A stretch of 8,251 bases of DNA, taken from positions 1 to 8,251 of the forward strand of contig CALCDB010000148.1 in assembly GCA_937901395.1 (NCBI GenBank). The letters are read 5' to 3'. The notes under the pieces are model-generated. The model was given only the letters and a program-made list of their open reading frames with translations. It was not told the DNA's origin and searched no databases. Within the stretch, counting starts at the first letter, position 1. The number at the start of each line of letters is the position of its first letter. Of this stretch, positions 1 through 6,056 are shown one piece after another. Origin of the DNA: an uncultured Verrucomicrobiota bacterium (GTDB lineage: Bacteria; Verrucomicrobiota; Kiritimatiellia; RFP12; UBA1067). A program made the position numbers and the translations under genes.

Positions 1-16
1 CGCCATTTCTCACCCG

Positions 17-126
17 TGCAACTATATGCAACGCCTCATGCATCGGGGAGCAACGGATTATGCAACGGTAGGGAATGAACCCTGCAACGGCATGGGAAAG
101 ACAATATAACGGCACCAAAAAGGCAA
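17..126. repeat. Degenerate tandem repeat, 22-nt period, core TGCAACGG
   Basis: Five consecutive 22-nt units begin at 17, 39, 61, 83 and 105, starting TGCAACTA, TGCATCGG, TGCAACGG, TGCAACGG and TATAACGG. Two half-phase copies lie at 27 (TGCAACGC) and 49 (AGCAACGG), also 22 apart. By eye, neighbouring units agree at 12 to 15 of 22 positions, well over the 5 to 6 expected by chance. Read with the genes, the core is CCGTTGCA. It fills the non-coding end past gpmI; the array could be a worn minisatellite, a set of binding sites phased near two helix turns, or chance. Function unknown. Confidence 0.5.
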
Positions 127-137
127 CTTCCGCCCCT
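117..137 (-). terminator. Weak intrinsic terminator after gpmI
   Basis: On the minus strand, 6 nt past the gpmI stop, GGC (134-132) and GCC (124-122) can pair around the loop GGAAGTT, with G-T wobble pairs extending the stem, followed by five T (121-117). The stem is short and partly wobble, so termination may be poor. No better terminator is visible between gpmI and the window edge. Confidence 0.35.
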
Positions 138-142
138 CAAAA

Positions 143-1729
143 TTAGATATTAAGCGAGGTCTTTGACCACGGCTCCTTGCCTGCAAGCAACGATGGAGTA
201 GTCATCTCGCTTGGAATGGGTAGCCCCAGCATCTGTAGCGCGGTTGGCGCAATCGCCGAAAGCTTCGCCAATGGCGTTAACCTTACTCCCGCTGCATCGT
301 TGGCCACATAGAAGCAGTCCACTAAATTGAGCGTATGACTGGTCTTGGTCAAGTTCGACTTGTAATCCACCATCTGCTCAGCATTGCCATGGTCCGCAAA
401 GATGAGCACATGCGCATCAAGCTCCAATAGGCGCGGCAGAATCTTGCCGATGCATTCATCGGTAACTTCCACTGCCCGCGTAGCCGCCTTCATATCGCCC
501 GTATGCCCTACCATATCGCAGTTCGCATAGTTGACTACGATAAAACCATACGGATTGCTTTCAAGCCGCTTGAGTAATTCTTCCGTTACATTATACGCAT
601 CCATCTCGGGATGCGAAGCGAAGGTCGCGGGATCAAAGCGGCTCTTTACTTCCACTTGGTCCTCGCCTTGCGAAGGCGTAGTTGACTTGCCGTTGAAGAA
701 ACTGGTCACATGACGGAACTTCTGAGTCTCGGCGAGACGAAGCTGACGAATGCCGGCCTTGGATACCACTTCGCCCAAGAGATTATCCATTCCTCCGCCC
801 GCGCCCATCGCGCCCAAGAGATAATCGGTGAATTCATCCCAATATCTGGTAAAGCCGAGGAACGTGATTTTCGGCCGTGCGCTACGCTCGCCGGCGTAAT
901 CATCGCAAACGAACGCTTGCGTGAGTTGGATGGCGCGATCCTGACGATAATTGGTGTGCATCACCACATCGCCATCCTTCATCCCCTCATAATCGCCAAT
1001 CACATAGCAAGGTATGTATTCATCGGTCATGGGCGTTCCATCCGGTGTGAGCCCCTTCTCGTATTCCGACTTTACGCAATCCTCAATCGTGGCGGCGCGC
1101 TTGCCTTTGCAACTCACGATGCAATCATACGCCTCGCTCGTGAGCTTCAGGTTCTTTACGCGATCCATTCCGTAGTAGCGCCCCATCGCAGTACCGATCT
1201 TCGCATTGCCAATCGCCGCCAACTCGGTTTTGAGACGCGCGATATACTCAAGCGTGGAACGCGGCGGAGTATCGCGACCATCCAAAAATGGATGCACTAC
1301 GATCTTGCCTTCTGGAAATTCCGCACGCGCTCGCTTCATCAACTTGAATAGATGTTCCTGATGGGCGTGCACGCCCTCATCCTGAAGTAGTCCAAAGAAA
1401 TGGAAGGTGGAATTGTTCGCCTTCCAATCCGCAATCAGCTTTTGCCACTTCGGACTGGTGAAAAGCTCGCCCGAGGAAAGTCCATCATCGATGCGCTTCA
1501 ATTCCTGCACTACGATGCGTCCCGCGCCCATATTGAGATGTCCAACTTCCGACGATCCCTGATAGCCATCTGGCAGACCTACCGCCTCGCCGCAACAATC
1601 CAAAAGACAATGCGGATAACGCGCGCGAATCTGGTCGATCACCGGCGTCTTCGCCTCATATACGGAGTTGCCATCATTACGGGGATTCACTCCCCAACCA
1701 TCACGAATAATCAATACTACTGGACGCAT
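143..1729 (-). CDS. gpmI: 2,3-bisphosphoglycerate-independent phosphoglycerate mutase
   Basis: Interconverts 3- and 2-phosphoglycerate in glycolysis and gluconeogenesis, using two Mn ions and a phosphoserine intermediate. The 528 aa fit the family. In order: metal Asp in IIRDGWG (7-13), the nucleophile Ser60 in GSSEVGHLNMGAGR (58-71), EGVHAHQEHL (118-127), FLDGRDTPP (148-156), MGRYYGMDR (182-190), HTNYRQDRA (258-266), ETQKFRHVTSFFNG (334-347), NYANCDMVGHTGD (400-412), FADHGNAEQM (444-453) and SHT (464-466). All expected metal and substrate residues seem present. One oddity: the base before the nucleophile is Ser59, where most family members I know have Asn (GNSEVGH). The ATG fits the family's beginning; an SD-like AGAAAGG (1747-1741) lies 11 nt before it, a rather long spacing. 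It is the last gene of the secG unit. Confidence 0.97.
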   Translation of the reverse strand: MRPVVLIIRDGWGVNPRNDGNSVYEAKTPVIDQIRARYPHCLLDCCGEAVGLPDGYQGSSEVGHLNMGAGRIVVQELKRIDDGLSSGELFTSPKWQKLIADWKANNSTFHFFGLLQDEGVHAHQEHLFKLMKRARAEFPEGKIVVHPFLDGRDTPPRSTLEYIARLKTELAAIGNAKIGTAMGRYYGMDRVKNLKLTSEAYDCIVSCKGKRAATIEDCVKSEYEKGLTPDGTPMTDEYIPCYVIGDYEGMKDGDVVMHTNYRQDRAIQLTQAFVCDDYAGERSARPKITFLGFTRYWDEFTDYLLGAMGAGGGMDNLLGEVVSKAGIRQLRLAETQKFRHVTSFFNGKSTTPSQGEDQVEVKSRFDPATFASHPEMDAYNVTEELLKRLESNPYGFIVVNYANCDMVGHTGDMKAATRAVEVTDECIGKILPRLLELDAHVLIFADHGNAEQMVDYKSNLTKTSHTLNLVDCFYVANDAAGVRLTPLAKLSAIAPTALQMLGLPIPSEMTTPSLLAGKEPWSKTSLNI

Positions 1730-1750
1730 GACTATGATAACCTTTCTTTA

Positions 1751-2794
1751 TTAGAAGAACAATTTAGCTACGGCGAGCAAGCCCTGCTTCCAGGGAACGC
1801 GATGCGATACGCCGCGCTTGCCCGCGAATTCATCTATATGCGCAACATACCAATCATAGTTGCGCACGAGCGCTTGCTTGTTGGAATATTGCGGCTTGTA
1901 ATTGAGTAATCTCTCGGCCTTCTCGATGGAGACGAACGAATCGGTCGAGGCCGTCTCGTAGACCCATGGATATAACGGCGAAAGATGAAGCTTCTCAAGA
2001 ATCCTTAAAATGAAGATGAGCGGCTTTACCGGCATGCCACGAATCTTCTTGCCGTGCCCAGCGCGGTTCAATACGGCCTGATAATCTTCACGCATCGTAG
2101 TGAAGTCCTTCGCGCCAATGTTAAACTCCGTAGCCACGACCGACTTCTCATACGTCATCGTATTCCAAATCGCGTGGTCAAGATCATCCACATCCATCAA
2201 CTGATAGCGATTGTTTCCGCTGCCAATCATCGGAAAGCCATGCCCGGTATATGCCCAATCGTAAAAGAGCGCGAATACCCCAAGCCGTTCAGGACCTATG
2301 AAACTTTTGGGACGAATTATGGAAACGCAATAACCCTCTTCATTCGCCTTGCGGCAGAGTTCTTCGGCGGCGATCTTGGCGTGCCCGTATGGTCCCACGC
2401 CGATTAAAGGATCGGTCTCGAAGATGGGGTGCTTCTTGGGCACGCCATATACCGCAGTCGAGGAGATTTGAATCATTCGATCCAACTTGAACTTACGCGC
2501 TGCGGCGAGAACATTTCTGCATCCATCGACCTCGGTCGTGTAAATATCATGTTCCGAATACAGGGGCAAGGCCGCCGCACAATGCACCACTACATCGCAG
2601 CCCTCCGTAACCTTCTCTACGGCAACCACATCCCGAACATCGCCAAGCGTAAACTTTAGCCATGGCTCATCCTTTTCCGGATAGTCAAAGGGCGCGATAT
2701 CAAGAACGCGAATCTCCTCCACGCCTTGTGAGCGTAGGAATCGGATTAAGTTAATGCCGAGAAAACCAGATCCGCCAGTTACGAGGACCTTCAT
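1751..2794 (-). CDS. NAD(P)-dependent epimerase/dehydratase, extended SDR family
   Basis: A 347-aa cytosolic extended short-chain dehydrogenase. Seen: the N-terminal Rossmann motif TGGSGFLG (6-13), D32 at the end of strand 2 (typical of NAD binding), GDVRD (51-55), HCAAA (71-75), the active-site strand SSTAVYG (111-117), the catalytic YxxxK as YGHAK (Tyr136, Lys140) and the RP pair (161-162) that starts the substrate region. The C-terminal part (FVSIEKAERLLNYKP) is the usual end of sugar-nucleotide epimerase-like members. The substrate cannot be named: it could be a nucleotide sugar, or another alcohol/ketone as in 3-beta-HSD-like relatives. No sugar-transfer or polysaccharide genes flank it. 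The start at 2794 is preferred because of GAGG upstream and the family's MKVLVTGG beginning. The gene ends in two tandem TAA stops, 21 nt before gpmI, so it is probably co-transcribed with secG and gpmI. Confidence 0.9.
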   Translation of the reverse strand: MKVLVTGGSGFLGINLIRFLRSQGVEEIRVLDIAPFDYPEKDEPWLKFTLGDVRDVVAVEKVTEGCDVVVHCAAALPLYSEHDIYTTEVDGCRNVLAAARKFKLDRMIQISSTAVYGVPKKHPIFETDPLIGVGPYGHAKIAAEELCRKANEEGYCVSIIRPKSFIGPERLGVFALFYDWAYTGHGFPMIGSGNNRYQLMDVDDLDHAIWNTMTYEKSVVATEFNIGAKDFTTMREDYQAVLNRAGHGKKIRGMPVKPLIFILRILEKLHLSPLYPWVYETASTDSFVSIEKAERLLNYKPQYSNKQALVRNYDWYVAHIDEFAGKRGVSHRVPWKQGLLAVAKLFF

Positions 2795-2800
2795 CGGCCG

Positions 2801-2804
2801 CCTC
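2801..2804 (-). promoter_or_regulatory. SD of the epimerase gene, deciding the start
   Basis: GAGG overlaps the secG stop codon and stands 6 nt before the ATG at 2794. It favours that ATG over the GTG at 2806, which would overlap secG as GTGA and add four residues (MRRP) ahead of the family's MKVLVTGG beginning. Confidence 0.5.
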
Positions 2805-3249
2805 ACTTAGAAGCTGGTGCTTCAGTTGCTGGCGTTGGCGCTGGTGCGGCTACTGGCGCGGGCGCAGGTGCTGGTGCAGCAGGCGCAGGGGCGGCTACTG
2901 GCGCAGGCGCTTCAGTTACAGGCGCAGGCGTAGCAGCTGGTGCCGTCGTAGGCGCAACTTCTTCAATTGGTGCAAACGCGGCATCATCATCGCCAGCGAC
3001 CGAACCCGAACCGACAGTCGAGGTCAAGCGGGCGAGCACCAAGGTGTTGATCATGAAAATGGTTCCAAGAACGGCAGTCGTCTTCAACAATACGCTACCA
3101 GCATCCGCCCCCAACGAGGCCTCCAACATGCCGCCGCCAATCGCACCGCCGAGCCCTCCTTCTTTCGGCTTTTGCAACATCACGACTAACGCGAGCAATA
3201 AGCATACCACTACTTCCAACACATAAAGAAAGCCAATCAAGATTGTCAT
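2803..3249 (-). CDS. secG: Protein translocase subunit SecG with Ala/Pro-rich tail
   Basis: SecG is a small membrane partner of SecYE that aids SecA-driven export. The first 76 residues match the family: a hydrophobic segment (about 3-25), the loop VMLQKPKEGGLGGAIGGGM (23-41, the conserved Leu-Gln and Gly-rich region), then LLKTTAVLGTIFMINTLVLARL (54-75) as the second membrane segment. The protein then continues to 148 aa, about double the core, with an acidic patch (DDD 87-89, EE 96-97) and a low-complexity tail of Ala, Pro, Thr and Val (about 99-146). Tails of this kind occur in some SecG proteins, but this one is long; its role is unknown. A near-consensus promoter and SD stand just upstream. 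The stop is followed after 8 nt by the epimerase ATG. The SecG call is firm; the tail is in frame to the stop, so it is not a frameshift product. Confidence 0.93.
   Translation of the reverse strand: MTILIGFLYVLEVVVCLLLALVVMLQKPKEGGLGGAIGGGMLEASLGADAGSVLLKTTAVLGTIFMINTLVLARLTSTVGSGSVAGDDDAAFAPIEEVAPTTAPAATPAPVTEAPAPVAAPAPAAPAPAPAPVAAPAPTPATEAPASK
2809..2960 (-). repeat. Low-complexity repeat coding for the SecG Ala/Pro tail
   Basis: A GC-rich stretch made of short variants of GGCGCAGG and GGTGCTGG on the plus strand. One clear imperfect copy pair is GCGGCTACTGGCGC at 2846 and again at 2891, an offset of 45 nt or 15 codons, so both copies read as the same peptide (APVAAPAP-like). This suggests growth by in-frame slippage or duplication. 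Confidence 0.7.
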
Positions 3250-3258
3250 TGTAATTTT

Positions 3259-3264
3259 CTCCTT
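3259..3264 (-). promoter_or_regulatory. Ribosome binding site of secG
   Basis: AAGGAG on the minus strand, 9 nt before the secG ATG. It is the strongest SD seen in the window and supports a fresh translation start here, in contrast to the overlap-coupled genes upstream. Confidence 0.75.
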
Positions 3265-3277
3265 TTGATAAGTGCGT

Positions 3278-3307
3278 ATTATACCGAATTTATGTCCCTT
3301 GCGTCAA
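3278..3307 (-). promoter_or_regulatory. Sigma70-type promoter for secG, epimerase and gpmI
   Basis: On the minus strand TTGACG (3307-3302) and TATAAT (3283-3278) are separated by 18 nt: five of six and six of six consensus bases. The -35 box overlaps the Leu-Thr codons five residues before the ABC-F stop, and the -10 lies in the 40-nt gap. A start of transcription near 3273-3271 would give a leader of roughly 22-24 nt with a good SD. Sequence match only; no start-site data. Confidence 0.7.
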
Positions 3308-5245
3308 GTGCTCAAGTTCAGTGGCCGCCTCTTCCCAGTCCGCCGTGTAACGGTCGATCTCGAATTGAAGCGTACGGACGGTGCGATTAACCGCCGCGAA
3401 GTCGGTCTGCGGAGTTGGGTTGAACAGTTCTTCCGAGGCCTCGTCCAACGACTTCTGCAATTCCTCGATCTTCTTTTCCGCCGTCTCCACGCGCTTTCTA
3501 AGCTCTTTCACCTTGGGCGCTATCTTCGCCCGCTCCGCCGCGCGTTGTTGGCGCAACTCCTTCGCTGTGAGACGCGGTGCGGCAGCCGATTCCGCAACGG
3601 CGGGCGAAGCGCTCGGCGCGGATGATGATGGCGGCTCCTCCTCGCCCGCCGTCTTCTCGCGATAATAATCGTAGCCGCCGGGAAATTGACGAAGCCCGCT
3701 ACGAGTAATTTCAAGCACGCTCGTAGCCACCGCACGAACGAAATCAATATCGTGGGAAACGAGCAATATGGTACCAGTGTATTTCTGCAAGGCGTCTTGC
3801 AGCAGGCGTCTGCCATCCAAATCAAGGTGAGTAGTTGGTTCATCCAACAACAAGAAGTTTGGATGCGAGAGAAAGAGCCGTAAGAATGCGAGACGAATCT
3901 TCTCGCCGCCGGAAAGAACGCCTGCCGGCTTCTCCACATCATTCTCATCGAAGCCAAATGCCCCGAGTTGATTGCGGAATAGCTTCTCGGCTCCGCCGCC
4001 ATGCTCATCCCAAGCATTCTTGGCAACACGATAAACCGAAAGATCGGGCGGTATCGTCTCGGCGAATTCCTGCGAAAGATAGCCGGGGATTACGTTGTGT
4101 CCCAATACGGCCTTGCCTTCCGTAGGTAGACGCGTCCCCGCCACGATGCGCATCAACGTAGTCTTGCCCAGTCCGTTATAGCCGATTAGGGCTACCTTGT
4201 CGCCGCGCGTGATATTGAACTCAAGCCCCGATAATACCTTCTTTACTCCATCGTAACTGAAGCCAAGCTGCTCGCAACGGAACATCTCGATTCCGGAAGA
4301 TGGCGGTTCGGCAAGGCGAAGCCGTCCTGATTGCGTATAACGCTTCGGCAAAACGATGCGCTCCTCGTCAAGCTTGTCGATCAACTTCTGCCGGCTTTGC
4401 GCTTGCGCTGCCTTCGTCGCCTGCGCACGGAAACGATCCACGAAGCGCTGAAGCTGTTCACGATGATGATCCTGATTCTCCTTCGCCGCCTTTAGGTGCT
4501 CATAGCGAACCTCGCGTTCGGTTAGGTAATAATCGAGATCGCCCTCGTAGCGCGTAGCCGTTCCGGCATCGACTTCGACGATGATTGAGGTAAGCGTGCG
4601 AAGCAAGTATCGGTCGTGCGAGATGAGCATCAGCGTTCCATCGTACGCCTTGAGAAACTTCTGCAGCCACTCTACTGCGGGCAAGTCAAGATAGTTGGAA
4701 GGTTCATCCAATAGCAACAAATCTGGGTGCGATGCCAACACTCGCGAAAGTTCCGCACGCATCCGCCAGCCGCCAGAGAAGGTCTTAAACGGCTTGTCGA
4801 ATTCGTCGGTGGCGAAACCCAGCCCGCCCAACGCAATCTTCACGCGCGTCTCGATATCATATCCGCCAAGATGCTCGAAGCGCGTTTGCAATTCTCCATA
4901 GCGCTTCATCTTCACGGGATCGGATAAATCCTCCTCAAGCGCCGTCATCTCGGCTTCCATCTCGCTTAGCCCGGGAATGCCGCGAATGGAATATTCCAAC
5001 AAGGTCTCGTCGGGAGCGTCGGGTTCGGGATTCTGTCGCGTCCATCCGATACGTGGACTTTGCTCAATTACGAGTTCGCCCTTATCGGTAGACATCTCGC
5101 CGAGAATAATCTTAAATAGGGTCGACTTGCCCGAGCCATTTGGCCCCACCACTCCTACCCTATCGCCCTTGTTGACGCGAAAGGTAACGTCGCTGAGAAC
5201 ATCTTGATGTCCGTAATGAACCGCTATGCCTTTAAAATCGAGCAT
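3290..5245 (-). CDS. ABC-F family ATPase, YheS-like
   Basis: A soluble 651-aa protein with two ABC ATPase domains and no membrane segment, hence ABC-F and not a transporter; such proteins act on the ribosome. Domain 1: Walker A GPNGSGKST (34-42), signature FSGGWRMR (157-164), Walker B LLLLDEPSNYLD (176-187), switch His in SHDRY (209-213). The charged linker between the domains, about 240-310, contains RFVDRFRAQATKAAQAQSR, which resembles the YheS/YdiF type. Domain 2: Walker A GYNGLGKTT (355-363), signature LSGGEKIRL (444-452), Walker B LLLDEPTTHLD (465-475), SHD (497-499). A Ser/Ala/Pro stretch (about 535-557) leads to a charged C-terminal helix pair, probably coiled coil (about 558-648). The start overlaps the apbE end by 14 nt, with GGAG directly against the ATG, too close for a normal SD, so re-initiation is likely. 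The exact subfamily and any role in antibiotic protection are not settled by sequence reading. Confidence 0.93.
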   Translation of the reverse strand: MLDFKGIAVHYGHQDVLSDVTFRVNKGDRVGVVGPNGSGKSTLFKIILGEMSTDKGELVIEQSPRIGWTRQNPEPDAPDETLLEYSIRGIPGLSEMEAEMTALEEDLSDPVKMKRYGELQTRFEHLGGYDIETRVKIALGGLGFATDEFDKPFKTFSGGWRMRAELSRVLASHPDLLLLDEPSNYLDLPAVEWLQKFLKAYDGTLMLISHDRYLLRTLTSIIVEVDAGTATRYEGDLDYYLTEREVRYEHLKAAKENQDHHREQLQRFVDRFRAQATKAAQAQSRQKLIDKLDEERIVLPKRYTQSGRLRLAEPPSSGIEMFRCEQLGFSYDGVKKVLSGLEFNITRGDKVALIGYNGLGKTTLMRIVAGTRLPTEGKAVLGHNVIPGYLSQEFAETIPPDLSVYRVAKNAWDEHGGGAEKLFRNQLGAFGFDENDVEKPAGVLSGGEKIRLAFLRLFLSHPNFLLLDEPTTHLDLDGRRLLQDALQKYTGTILLVSHDIDFVRAVATSVLEITRSGLRQFPGGYDYYREKTAGEEEPPSSSAPSASPAVAESAAAPRLTAKELRQQRAAERAKIAPKVKELRKRVETAEKKIEELQKSLDEASEELFNPTPQTDFAAVNRTVRTLQFEIDRYTADWEEAATELEHLTQGT

Positions 5246-6056
5246 CTCCGTATGTTAGCCTGGTGCCATCCTTAAGTATCCAAAGAACCGCGAAGGTTCC
5301 GCCTGCTCCATATAAAGAGCGCAGATGGCGTTGCAAAAACATCCGCCCCTCTTTCGGACCCAAAATAAACAGCGTAGTCGAAAGCCCATCCGCCCACATC
5401 GCGGAATTGGCCAATACCGTAACGGAGGCGACTTCGTTGCTTACGATCGCGCCCGTCCTTCCATCGTAAATGTGATTGCCCCGATAGTAAGTAGCGCTGG
5501 TCGCGAGAGCCTCGCCCTCGTGGAGCGTGAGCGTCGCCGCGCATCCATCGCTCGCGGGATCTCGCACGCCCGTCTTCCAGTCGCCTTTCACCGCCTTCAA
5601 GTTTCCCCCAAGATCGATGAGCAGTTCGTCATCGCTCTCCAATTTGCTCGCCGCCAAATCCACCGCATACCCCTTCGCAATCGCCCCCATATCCAAGGTG
5701 GAAGGACCCTTCCAACGAGGATTGAACGCCCTTCCCGATAATTCCATGAGCTTAAACGCCGCCGAATAGCACTCATCGCCCGTGACGTTTATGATTTCGG
5801 CATCTGATAATGGCGCAATCTTATTGAGATGCGAGGCGGGGTCAAAGGCGTTGAATTCCTTTACGACATCGTCAAACGCCGCGCCGACACGCGCAAATGC
5901 TTCGCTCGCTACACCATCATCGCCTCGCCCCTGAATCGCGGCAATCGTGCCCATCACGGGCCATTCGACGCGCGCGATTGGCGAGGCGGAATCTCCGCAC
6001 CCGGCGATGTGAAACAATAGGCAACAAAGCGCCGAAAATAAGAAAGCTCGCTTCAT
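5232..6056 (-). CDS. apbE: FAD:protein FMN transferase (ApbE family) lipoprotein, short form
   Basis: ApbE enzymes attach FMN from FAD to a Thr/Ser of exported proteins such as Rnf and Nqr subunits; no such target lies in the window. The chosen ATG at 6056 gives 274 aa starting with a lipoprotein signal (MKRAF, hydrophobic stretch, lipobox IAGC with Cys20), so the protein should be membrane-anchored outside the cytoplasm; Gly at +2 is compatible with outer-membrane sorting. Family motifs: MGT (35-37), LDMGAIAKGYAVD (121-133), LIDLGGNL (146-153), WKTGVRDP (160-167), ATSATYYRG (185-193), HIYDGRTG (195-202) and the Mg-site ADGLST (222-227). The protein is short: only about six residues separate SGRAFNPR (107-114) from the LDMG motif, where usual members carry a loop of several tens of residues. 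The start overlaps the previous stop by one base (TGATG). A longer reading from 6146 would hide the signal peptide. Family is sure; activity less so. Confidence 0.88.
   Translation of the reverse strand: MKRAFLFSALCCLLFHIAGCGDSASPIARVEWPVMGTIAAIQGRGDDGVASEAFARVGAAFDDVVKEFNAFDPASHLNKIAPLSDAEIINVTGDECYSAAFKLMELSGRAFNPRWKGPSTLDMGAIAKGYAVDLAASKLESDDELLIDLGGNLKAVKGDWKTGVRDPASDGCAATLTLHEGEALATSATYYRGNHIYDGRTGAIVSNEVASVTVLANSAMWADGLSTTLFILGPKEGRMFLQRHLRSLYGAGGTFAVLWILKDGTRLTYGDARF

Noticed and set aside
1..6. An ATG followed by GCG on the minus strand at the window edge, possibly the next gene's start
   Set aside because: Only two codons are visible and the upstream GGGTGAG is a weak SD at a poor distance; cannot be supported.
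67..86. A small hairpin AGGG/CCCT in the repeat array
   Set aside because: About five pairs with a 6-nt loop and no T run on either strand; not a terminator.
710..1351. A 213-codon open frame on the plus strand opposite gpmI
   Set aside because: It is antisense to conserved GpmI motifs, has no recognisable domain and no SD; it is a shadow of the minus-strand codon pattern.
1734..1763. A promoter-like TTGTTC, 17 nt, TATCAT just before gpmI
   Set aside because: The -35 is poor and the start of transcription would fall at or beyond the ATG, leaving no leader; better explained as AT-rich spacer.
1400..1909. A 169-codon open frame on the plus strand opposite the gpmI start and the epimerase end
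   Set aside because: It covers parts of two real genes and their gap, with no family features; treated as chance.
3520..4029. A 169-codon minus-strand frame inside the ABC-F gene
   Set aside because: Its protein is Arg-rich and without motifs, while the overlapping ABC-F frame carries Walker and signature motifs through the same bases.
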